The notes below the pieces were generated by a model. The model ran no database searches. It saw only the letters and a program-made list of their open reading frames with translations, and had not been told where the DNA came from. From positions 1 to 15,441 of the forward strand of contig DAOMOP010000088.1 of the NCBI GenBank assembly GCA_035444405.1: 15,441 nt of DNA, read 5' to 3'. This document shows positions 6,830-13,367 of the stretch, one piece after another (position 1 is the first letter of the stretch; every line of letters begins with the position of its first letter). Source of the stretch: DAOMOP01 sp035444405 (GTDB taxonomy: Bacteria > Pseudomonadota > Gammaproteobacteria > Burkholderiales > Rhodocyclaceae). The position numbers and the translations under genes were made by a program.

Positions 6830-8608
6830 TCAGGCGGCCATGCAGGCGCAGGCGGTGGCCTCGAAATGCATGCCGTCGTGCGACTGCTTGGCGATCTTCT
6901 TCGCCACCGCGGCGGCCGAGGCGATGCTCTCGGCGGTACAGCGGCGTCCGTGCTCGATCAGCACCGCACCGACGGCGATCGTCGTGAGCGGAAAGCGCAC
7001 GCGAAAGCCCTGCCGGTCCTCGCTCTCGAAGCCGTTGCGACCGACGTCCTCGGCGTCGAACAGCGCGCGCGCCTGATGGTTGAACTCGGCGACGATGCGC
7101 CGGCAGCGCGCCATCCAGTCGTCGCTCTGGAACAGCACGACGAAGTCGTCGCCGCCGACGTGGCCGACGAAGTCCTCGCTCGGATCGCAGGCGGCCTGGA
7201 TCACGCGCGCGGCCAGCTTGATCATCTCGTCGCCGCGCCAGTAGCCGTACAAGTCGTTGAAGGGCTTGAAATGGTTCAGGTCGAAATAGCACGCCGCAAA
7301 GCGTGCGGACGCGTCGAGCAGGCGCCCGATGTGCTCGGTGATCGGAATGTTGCCGGGCAGAAAGGTCAGCGGATTGGCGTGGCGGGCGGCCTCGATGCGG
7401 CGCTCGGTGACCGCCTTGACCAGGCTCTCACCGGTCGCCAGCCCGGCGTAACGGCCGCCCTCGGTGATGATGAAGCCCTCGAACAGATAGCGCTGGTCGT
7501 CGCCGGCGAGCATGCGTGCCATCGAGTCGATCGGCACCGAGCCTTCGACGCGGAACGGCTTGGCGTCCATCAGCAGCGTGCACGAACGGCGCCCGAAAAG
7601 GTCGTGGTAGAACGGTTGCGCATAACGGTCGAGGAAGGCACGCCGGTTGATCAGCCCGACCGGGTAGCCACCCTCGACCACCGGCAGCGCATGCAGCTCG
7701 GGGTGGGCCGCGAAGGTCTCGCGCACTTCTTCTATCGATGCCGACGGCGCCAGCGTCGGCGCGCGCACCGCCAGCCGCGCGACCGCCTCGGCGATGTCGT
7801 GGCGCGGCTGCGCATTCGGCAGCACGGCGATCTTCGCCGACGCCAGCACGGCACGGGCGGCCGGCGCGATCTCGGTGGCCGGCGCGGGCGAAGGCCGGCC
7901 GAGCAGATAGCCCTGCGCGTAGCGGCAGCCCAGGTCGCGCAGCACGGCGAGCTCGGAGGCGTTCTCGATGCCCTCGGCCACCAGCAGCGTGCCGAAGCGT
8001 TCGGCCAGCGCGATCATCGCGCGCACGACATCGACCTTGCGGCTGTCGCGATCGATGTCGACGGTGAAGTACTTGTCGAGCTTGACGATCTCGGGACGCA
8101 GCTGCGACCACAGGCGCAGGCTCGATCGCCCGTCGCCGAAGTCGTCGAGCGCCACGCCGACCCCCTGCGTGACGAACACCTCGTAGGCGGCCTGCAGCCG
8201 CTCGGGCTCGTCGACACGCTCGTGCTCGGTGAGCTCGAGCATCAGCCGCGCCGGCGCGACGCCGGCCTCGAACGCGACGCGAAACAGGCGGCTGCCGCGA
8301 TCGGCGGCAAAACCACAGATGGCCGGCGCACTGACGTTGACGAAGAGCTTGCCGGGCAGGCCGAGACGGCCGAAGGTGCGCAGGGCGCCGAGCGCGGCCA
8401 TCGCCTCGAGCTCGATCAGGCGGCCGCACTGGCGCGCCGTGCGCAGCAGCATCTCGGGCGGATGCAGCGGCGAATCGAGCGGGCCGCGCATCAGCGCCTC
8501 GTAGCCGAGGATCGCCGCCCCGGCGATATCGGCAATCGGTTGAAACTCGAAACGCAGCGCTTCGGTCGCGAGAATCTGCGCGAGCGGGGCACTCAGGTCG
8601 GCCGTCAT
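6830..8608 (-). CDS. EAL-CBS-GGDEF cyclic-di-GMP turnover protein
   Basis: A soluble 592-residue signalling protein. The EAL phosphodiesterase domain (about 1-245) keeps the expected residues: Glu37 of EAL, Asn91 (FVNVS), Glu125 (ELTE), Asp155/Asp156 (DDFGDG), Lys176 (KLDK), Glu212 (AEGIE) and Gln232 (QGYLLGRP). A CBS pair (about 283-405) follows, then a GGDEF domain (about 413-585) with signature GGDDF (485-489), Asp in place of Glu at the fourth position and no RxxD inhibitory site just before it. A working phosphodiesterase with a regulatory or weak cyclase domain is the likeliest reading. The ATG at 8608 has AGGAG 10 nt upstream and starts where homology starts; an ATG at 8659 would add an Arg-rich 17 residues. 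The CBS part is paralogous to that of the SiaA-like phosphatase at 13368-14630. Confidence 0.92.
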   Translation of the reverse strand: MTADLSAPLAQILATEALRFEFQPIADIAGAAILGYEALMRGPLDSPLHPPEMLLRTARQCGRLIELEAMAALGALRTFGRLGLPGKLFVNVSAPAICGFAADRGSRLFRVAFEAGVAPARLMLELTEHERVDEPERLQAAYEVFVTQGVGVALDDFGDGRSSLRLWSQLRPEIVKLDKYFTVDIDRDSRKVDVVRAMIALAERFGTLLVAEGIENASELAVLRDLGCRYAQGYLLGRPSPAPATEIAPAARAVLASAKIAVLPNAQPRHDIAEAVARLAVRAPTLAPSASIEEVRETFAAHPELHALPVVEGGYPVGLINRRAFLDRYAQPFYHDLFGRRSCTLLMDAKPFRVEGSVPIDSMARMLAGDDQRYLFEGFIITEGGRYAGLATGESLVKAVTERRIEAARHANPLTFLPGNIPITEHIGRLLDASARFAACYFDLNHFKPFNDLYGYWRGDEMIKLAARVIQAACDPSEDFVGHVGGDDFVVLFQSDDWMARCRRIVAEFNHQARALFDAEDVGRNGFESEDRQGFRVRFPLTTIAVGAVLIEHGRRCTAESIASAAAVAKKIAKQSHDGMHFEATACACMAA

Positions 8609-8691
8609 CGTAGGGTCGCTCCTGGAAGCAGCAGTGGCAGGACGTCGTCGCCGCGGCAAGGTCGGCGCCGGCGCGGCATCGGCGAGCGCGG

Positions 8692-8717
8692 CGCATCGGC
8701 GCCCGGACGCCGATGCG
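8692..8717 (-). terminator. Possible terminator of the plcP-glycosyltransferase operon
   Basis: Perfect 10-bp arms CGCATCGGCG (8692-8701) and CGCCGATGCG (8708-8717) with a 6-base loop, about 20 nt past the stop of the last glycosyltransferase. No U-run follows. A partial extra copy of the arm (GCATCGGCG at 8676-8684) lies beside it. The 128-nt gap to the next gene shows no convincing promoter. Confidence 0.45.
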
Positions 8718-8736
8718 GCATTGTCCCGTCAGCCCG

Positions 8737-9927
8737 TTACGGTTCGATGACCCGCGCGCGGCCCCGCCGCTCGGCGTCCGTCGCGCCGCGCTCGGCGACG
8801 AGCCGGCGCAGCACCGACTCGAAGCGCACGACGACCGCATCCCAGCCGCGCGCCTGCATCGCGCGGTGCGCGGCCGCACCGAGCCGGGCGCGCCGTGCAT
8901 CGTCACGGCCGAGGACAGCCGCCGCACGCACGAAGGCATCGCGGTCGCCGGGCGCGACGACGACACCGCTGACGTCGTCGCTGACGAGCTCGACCGCCGC
9001 CGCGCGCCGGTAGGCGAGCACCGCCAGACCGCTCGCCATCGCCTCGGCGAGGACGTTGCCGAAGGTCTCGGTCAGGCTCGGAAACACGAACAGATCGGCG
9101 CTCGCGTAACAGCGCGCGAGCGCCTCGCCGTGCTGGATGCCGGCGAACACGTGGTCGCGGCGGTGCGCGCGCAGCCAGGCGGCGCGCGGCCCGTCGCCGA
9201 CCCACAGCATGCGTGCGTCGGCACGCACGGCACGGATCGCGTCGAAGGCGGCCAGCACCGTGTCGAGGTTCTTCTCGGCGGCGATGCGTCCGACGTGCAC
9301 GCACAGCAGCGCATCGTCGCCGACCCCCCAGGCGCGGCGCAGCGCCGTGCTGCGGCGGGTCGGCGCGAACAGCGCGGTATCGACGCCGCGGCCGACGACC
9401 TCGACACCGGGCACGGCGCGCGCGTCGAGCTCGGCGGCCAGCGCCGCGGTCGGCACCAGCGTGGCCTGCGCGCGACGGTGAAAGGTGCTCAGGTAGCCCG
9501 ACACCAGCGGTCGCGCCCAGCCCAGACGATAGTGCGCGCTGTAGTGGTCGAAATGCGTGTGAAAGCCGGCGCTGACCGGAATGCCGAGACGTCGCGCGGC
9601 ACTCACGGCGGACCAGCCGAGCGGCCCTTCGGTGACGACGTGGACGACGTCGGGGCGGTGCGCGCACCAGGCGGCGTGCAACATGCGGCGCGCCGGCAGG
9701 CCGAAGCGCAGCCCTGCATAACCGGGCAGCGGCAGGCCGGGCACGACCGCCTCGAGCGCCGCCCCGTCGTCGCCGCGATGCCGCCGCGGGCGCACGACCT
9801 CGACGCGATGGCCACGCTCGCGCAGGCCCGCGACGAGCCGCGCGGTCGTCATCGCCACGCCGTTGACCTCGGGCGGCCAGGTTTCGGTGACGACGACGAC
9901 GGAGAGCCGATCGGCGCTGTGGATCAT
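8737..9927 (-). CDS. GT4-family glycosyltransferase, third gene of the lipid operon
   Basis: A 396-residue retaining GT-B glycosyltransferase. The N-terminal domain opens with TETWPPEVNGVA (the nucleotide-sugar GT4 family's glycine/NGV loop) and the C-terminal domain carries VGRIAAEKNLD and an EX7E motif in ETFGNVLAE (Glu287, Glu295), which holds the donor sugar. There is no signal peptide or clear membrane helix, as expected for a peripheral enzyme working on lipid acceptors at the inner face. The ATG has GAGGA about 9-10 nt upstream and follows the preceding glycosyltransferase by 36 nt. Operon context with a PlcP-like phosphoesterase and a Pho-type box suggests diacylglycerol, or a glycosyl-diacylglycerol, as acceptor. 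Exopolysaccharide synthesis is the alternative. The sugar is unknown. Confidence 0.88.
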   Translation of the reverse strand: MIHSADRLSVVVVTETWPPEVNGVAMTTARLVAGLRERGHRVEVVRPRRHRGDDGAALEAVVPGLPLPGYAGLRFGLPARRMLHAAWCAHRPDVVHVVTEGPLGWSAVSAARRLGIPVSAGFHTHFDHYSAHYRLGWARPLVSGYLSTFHRRAQATLVPTAALAAELDARAVPGVEVVGRGVDTALFAPTRRSTALRRAWGVGDDALLCVHVGRIAAEKNLDTVLAAFDAIRAVRADARMLWVGDGPRAAWLRAHRRDHVFAGIQHGEALARCYASADLFVFPSLTETFGNVLAEAMASGLAVLAYRRAAAVELVSDDVSGVVVAPGDRDAFVRAAAVLGRDDARRARLGAAAHRAMQARGWDAVVVRFESVLRRLVAERGATDAERRGRARVIEP

Positions 9928-9963
9928 GTCAGGGTTTCCTCATCGCTGCCGCGCGCGTGCGCC

Positions 9964-11208
9964 TCATCGGCGAGCGGTCGCGCTGCTGCGCGGCGCGCTG
10001 CCATGCCAGACGTCACCGCCGCGGCGCACCAGAGTGCGATAGAGCTCCGCGAGACGTGCGGCCATCGCCGTATCGCACCACTCGCTGCTGTAGCGGCGCG
10101 CATCGCTGCCGAGGCGGCGGCGCAGCGCCGCGTCGCCGAGCAGCGACGCCAGCGCCTGCGCGAAGTCCGGCACGCTGTCGGGCGGCACCAGCGCGCCGCG
10201 ACGCGGCGCGAGGATATCGGCCGTGCCCATGGCCGCGAGGGCCACCACCGGCACGCCTGCCGCCATCGCCTCGAGCAGCACCAGCCCCTGCGTCTCGGTG
10301 CGCGACGCGAACACGAACGCATCGGCGGCGGCATAGCAGTCTGCGAGCGCATGCCGGCGTTCGAGATAGCCGACGAAACGCACCACTTCGGCGAGCCCCT
10401 GCGCCGCCGCCTTCGCCCGCAGCGCCGCCAGCGCCGGCCCTTCGCCGGCAATCACCAGCACGAAGCCCGGGTGCCGCGGCGCCACGCGTGCGGCCACGTC
10501 GAGCAGAAAGCCGATGTTCTTCTCGTGGGCGACACGACCGACGAACAAGGCCGTCGCCGCGCCGGCCGCGATGCCGTGCGCGGCACGGAATCGCGCGCCG
10601 TCGCCGCGTGCGAAGGCCGCCACGTCGATGCCGGTGGGCAGCACGTGCAGCGGCCGGCGCACGCCGTAATCGGCCAGGCGCGCGTGCATCGCGCCCGAGG
10701 GCACGACCACCGCATCGGTCGCGTCGCACTGCCGGCGCGAGATGCGGCGCGCAAACGCACGCAGCGGCGCGGCCGGCAGCAGCGGGACGTAGTGCTGCAG
10801 ATACTCCTCGAACAGCGTGTGATAGGTCGACACCAGCGGCAGCCGGCCGGCGCGCGCGGCGGCCGCCGCGGCATAGTGCGCGACGAAGGGCGTATGGGTG
10901 TGCACGAGGTCGCACGACGCGGCCTCGCGCGCGACCGCGGCGTGCATCGCGCGCCAGCGCACGAGGCGGTCCTCCGGATCGCCGGGCACGGAGCGGCCGG
11001 CGACCCGCACGATGCCGGCCTCGTCGGCCTCGTCGCCATAGCGCGGCACCACCAGCCGCACCGTGACGCCGTGCGCGGGCAGCGCGGCACGGAAGCTCGC
11101 GATCGAGCTCGACACGCCGTTGATGCGCGGCAAGTACACGTCGGACACCATCAGCACGCGCACGCGCTCGTCGCCCGCTACCCGGGCTGCGGCTTCAGCG
11201 CGACCCAC
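9964..11208 (-). CDS. GT4-family glycosyltransferase, second gene of the lipid operon (Agt-like by context)
   Basis: A 414-residue GT-B enzyme. VLMVSDVYLPRINGVSSS near the N-terminus, FVGRVAHEKNIG in the donor domain and an EX7E motif in ETQGLVLLE (Glu305, Glu313) place it in GT4. The GTG at 11208 is chosen because GGGAGG (11214-11219) lies 5 nt upstream. It overlaps the end of the phosphoesterase gene by 14 nt, which suggests translational coupling. An internal ATG at 11151 is too close to the first strand of the fold, and an upstream ATG at 11382 would give a long Arg/Ala-rich leader without homology. In alphaproteobacteria plcP is often next to agt, whose product glycosylates diacylglycerol; the same role is inferred here. 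Confidence 0.87.
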   Translation of the reverse strand: MGRAEAAARVAGDERVRVLMVSDVYLPRINGVSSSIASFRAALPAHGVTVRLVVPRYGDEADEAGIVRVAGRSVPGDPEDRLVRWRAMHAAVAREAASCDLVHTHTPFVAHYAAAAAARAGRLPLVSTYHTLFEEYLQHYVPLLPAAPLRAFARRISRRQCDATDAVVVPSGAMHARLADYGVRRPLHVLPTGIDVAAFARGDGARFRAAHGIAAGAATALFVGRVAHEKNIGFLLDVAARVAPRHPGFVLVIAGEGPALAALRAKAAAQGLAEVVRFVGYLERRHALADCYAAADAFVFASRTETQGLVLLEAMAAGVPVVALAAMGTADILAPRRGALVPPDSVPDFAQALASLLGDAALRRRLGSDARRYSSEWCDTAMAARLAELYRTLVRRGGDVWHGSAPRSSATARR

Positions 11209-12154
11209 CGGCCCCTCCCGCGTCGGCCGCTGCTGCAGCCTCGAGCGCAGCGCGCAGCCGGTCGGGCGACGGCGGCTGCGTGCGCACGAAGCCGGCCGCC
11301 GGCGCGCGCAGCGCCGCGCGGGGGCGCTCGGCGATAGCCGGCGCATCGCCGCACGCGTCGCTGCCCGAAGAAGTCGCGCCACGCGGGCGCGCAGCCGCGC
11401 CGGCGTGATCGGCCACCGCGCCGGCGCCCCAGTCGACCAGCTCGAGCCGCCCGTCCAGATGCTCGACGATGGCGGTACACGAGTCGACCCAGTCCCCGCA
11501 GTTGATGTAAGTGAGGCCGGCGACCTCCTTGATCGCGGCGCAATGGATGTGGCCGCAGATCACGCCGTCGAGGCCGCGCTCGCGCACCGCGTGGATGACC
11601 GACGCTTCGTAGTCGTAGATGAACTCGAGCGCGCGCTTGACACGGCGCTTCGCGTAGCCGGCGAGCGACCAGTAGCCGGGACGGCCGAGCTGGCGCCGCA
11701 GCCACGACAGCGTCACGTTCAGGCGCACCAGCAGGTTGTAGGCGACGTCGCCGAGCAGCGCGACCCAGCGGTGGTGGCGCGTGACCTGGTCGTAGGCGTC
11801 GCCGTGCACGAGCAGGAGGCGGCGCCCGTCGGCGGTCACATGCACCCATTCGCCCTCGATGCGGATGTTGCCGAACTCGGTGCCGAGATAATCGCGCAGC
11901 GCCTCGTCGTGGTTGCCGGGGATCAGCATCACGTGCTCGCCGGCCCGGGCGCGGCGCAGCACCTTCTGCACGACGGTGTTCTGCGCCTCGCTCCAGTGGA
12001 TGCTGCGGTTCATCGCCCAGAAATCGACGATGTCGCCGACCAGATACAGGTGCTCGGCGTGATAGGCGCGCAGAAAGGCCACCAGGCGCTCGGCCTGACA
12101 GGCGCGCGTGCCGAGGTGGATGTCCGAGACGAAGAGCGAGCGTACCGTGTTCAT
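11195..12154 (-). CDS. plcP: Calcineurin-like phosphoesterase, probable PlcP-type phospholipase C
   Basis: A binuclear-metal phosphoesterase of 319 residues: DIH (11-13), GDIVD (40-44), GNHD (80-83), HGD (117-119), GHIH (201-204). Databases usually label such proteins UDP-2,3-diacylglucosamine diphosphatase (LpxH-like). The details GTRACQAERL, VGDIVDFW, a WSEAQNTVVQK-type helix, GYWSL and INCGDWVDSCTA fit the PlcP subgroup better. PlcP cleaves phosphatidylcholine or phosphatidylethanolamine to diacylglycerol during phosphate starvation (Sinorhizobium). The core ends near residue 242 and a 77-residue Ala/Pro-rich tail follows, partly overlapping the next gene. The ATG at 12154 fits the domain start; the in-frame ATG at 12199 lies inside the Pho-type repeat. 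Two glycosyltransferases follow directly. The gene symbol is inferred from subgroup and context, not proven. Confidence 0.78.
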   Translation of the reverse strand: MNTVRSLFVSDIHLGTRACQAERLVAFLRAYHAEHLYLVGDIVDFWAMNRSIHWSEAQNTVVQKVLRRARAGEHVMLIPGNHDEALRDYLGTEFGNIRIEGEWVHVTADGRRLLLVHGDAYDQVTRHHRWVALLGDVAYNLLVRLNVTLSWLRRQLGRPGYWSLAGYAKRRVKRALEFIYDYEASVIHAVRERGLDGVICGHIHCAAIKEVAGLTYINCGDWVDSCTAIVEHLDGRLELVDWGAGAVADHAGAAARPRGATSSGSDACGDAPAIAERPRAALRAPAAGFVRTQPPSPDRLRAALEAAAAADAGGAGGSR

Positions 12155-12188
12155 GCCCTGCAGCGTGCCCGCCGCACATTGCCGGCGC

Positions 12189-12217
12189 GTGACGGTCACA
12201 TGACCGTCACATGACCG
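12189..12217 (-). promoter_or_regulatory. Triple Pho-box-like repeat upstream of the PlcP-glycosyltransferase operon
   Basis: Read on the - strand there are three 7-mers, CGGTCAT (12211-12217), CGGTCAT (12200-12206) and CCGTCAC (12189-12195), each separated by GTGA. The first two match the Pho half-site CTGTCAT at 6 of 7, the third at 5 of 7, and the 11-bp period is exactly that of Pho boxes. The phoB box in this window also has a CGGTCA-type half-site. The box starts 3 nt after the siaC stop and ends 34 nt before the plcP ATG. The -10 is unclear (GGCAAT or CAATGT near 12176-12183). The sequence also contains a 10-bp inverted repeat (12189-12198 and 12201-12210), so a dyad operator or an RNA hairpin ending siaABC is a rival explanation. 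Confidence 0.65.
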
Positions 12218-12219
12218 CG

Positions 12220-12618
12220 TCAGCCGGCCTCGACCGCGACGAGGCGGATCTCCATCTGCCGGAACTCCTCGCGCAAGTCCATGCCGTATTCGAGCATCAT
12301 GTCGTCGTCGGGGTCGTGGTGCCAGTGCATGAGGATGCGCGCGCCGCCGGCGGCGGCCTCGTGCAGCATCGCGACGAGCAGCCGGATCAGCTTGGTGCTC
12401 GAGCTGTTGAAGTACTTCAGCGCGAAATGCACCTCCACCGGCTGCCCGGCGCCGGCGCCGACGCCGCCCAGATACTGCTCGAGACGCGAACGGATCGGGC
12501 CGTAGAAGGACAGCGCGTTTTCCGGGTACGACTCGCCGAGGATGCGCAGGCGGTGCTGCGAGAACGCGAAGTCGATTTCGGGTGATTCGTTGGTGGCGGC
12601 AATGTACAGGTCTTCCAT
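12220..12618 (-). CDS. siaC: SiaC-like regulatory phosphoprotein (DUF1987)
   Basis: A 132-residue SiaC/DUF1987 protein. In Pseudomonas aeruginosa, unphosphorylated SiaC binds and activates the diguanylate cyclase SiaD; SiaB phosphorylates SiaC and SiaA removes the phosphate. Family motifs seen are an N-terminal TNESPEIDF, GESYPENALSFYGP (28-41) and KYFNSSSTKLI (68-78), which holds the phosphorylatable Ser/Thr (one of residues 72-75; in P. aeruginosa it is Thr68). The ATG is supported by AGGAG 7 nt upstream. It is third in a siaA-siaB-siaC order, 35 nt after siaB. The siaD gene that would normally follow is missing; the Pho-type box and plcP operon come next. Confidence 0.88.
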   Translation of the reverse strand: MEDLYIAATNESPEIDFAFSQHRLRILGESYPENALSFYGPIRSRLEQYLGGVGAGAGQPVEVHFALKYFNSSSTKLIRLLVAMLHEAAAGGARILMHWHHDPDDDMMLEYGMDLREEFRQMEIRLVAVEAG

Positions 12619-12653
12619 CGGGTCGCTCCTGCTGGATGAGGGGTCGGGTGCGC

Positions 12654-13208
12654 TCAGACGGCCGCGCGCAGGTAGAACTCGGCGTAGGCGTCCTCGCCCG
12701 AGCGATGGGTGATCTGGTAGCTGATCGGCTCGCTCGCCTCGCGCGCGACGGTCAGAAAGCCCAGTCCGGCGCCGCGGCTCGTCGTGTCGGTGTGCTCGTG
12801 GGCGTCGTTGCGCAACTGCTCGCGGTAGGCGATGCGGATCTCGTCGTGGGTCATCGCGCGCAGCGGCTCGAGGCGCTCGCGCAGCCGCTCGACCTGGTCG
12901 ACGCGCACCGGATTCGCGCACAGCACGTAGAACTTGGCGTCGTCGTTGCGCCCGACTGCGAGCGCACCGATGCGCTTGCCGCCGCCCGGCGTCGGATCGG
13001 CGTAGTGCAGGATGTTCTGAGCCATCTCGACGAAGGCCGAGAACACCTTGCGGCGCGCCGGACCGCTCGCGCTGACCGCCTCGAGGCGCTGGCGCACCGT
13101 GTCGCCCATCGTCGCGACGACGTTCTGCGTGAACTCGCCGGTGTAGTAGAAGAGCACGCCGCTGCCGGCCGCGCGGGTGCAGAAATCGGTGAATGCGCCG
13201 AGATTCAT
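12654..13208 (-). CDS. siaB: SiaB-like protein kinase
   Basis: A 184-residue GHKL-fold kinase of the SiaB family, which phosphorylates SiaC on Ser/Thr and so shuts off SiaC-dependent cyclic-di-GMP synthesis. The N box is FVEMAQNILHYA (Glu61, Asn65) and the glycine-rich lid is SRGAGLGFLTVARE (145-158). The length and the opening GVLFYYTGEFT fit the family. The best ribosome site, AGGAA, is 12 nt from the ATG, a rather long spacing, so translation may be weak. A 159-nt gap to the phosphatase upstream holds G+C-rich inverted repeats, one with 7-bp arms at 13263-13269 and 13277-13283, but I see no promoter. Confidence 0.88.
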   Translation of the reverse strand: MNLGAFTDFCTRAAGSGVLFYYTGEFTQNVVATMGDTVRQRLEAVSASGPARRKVFSAFVEMAQNILHYADPTPGGGKRIGALAVGRNDDAKFYVLCANPVRVDQVERLRERLEPLRAMTHDEIRIAYREQLRNDAHEHTDTTSRGAGLGFLTVAREASEPISYQITHRSGEDAYAEFYLRAAV

Positions 13209-13367
13209 GGTTCGATGTCGTTCCTGTCGTCGTGATTGGGAGGCTTGCGCCGCTGCGGTCCAGCCGAGCTGCGGCCGCTCGGCGCGTCGCTCGCGCGTGG
13301 CCGCCCCGCGCGGTTGCCGCTGCGCCGCGGGCGCTGGCCCTGCCGACCCGGCGCGGCGCCGGCCGGC

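Noticed and set aside
4602..7292. A single 896-codon - strand frame containing phoR
   Set aside because: Only the last 444 codons resemble a protein family. The upstream part runs through phoB in another frame, so a fused protein is not supported.
6866..11337. Long open frames on the + strand (6866-9013 and 8713-11337)
   Set aside because: They are antisense to the EAL-CBS-GGDEF and glycosyltransferase genes, with low-complexity translations rich in Arg, His and Gln and no ribosome sites.
11195..12154. Assignment of the phosphoesterase as LpxH (lipid A synthesis)
   Set aside because: The metal motifs are shared, but subgroup details, the Pho-type box and the two glycosyltransferases fit PlcP better. 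Not excluded until a tree is made.
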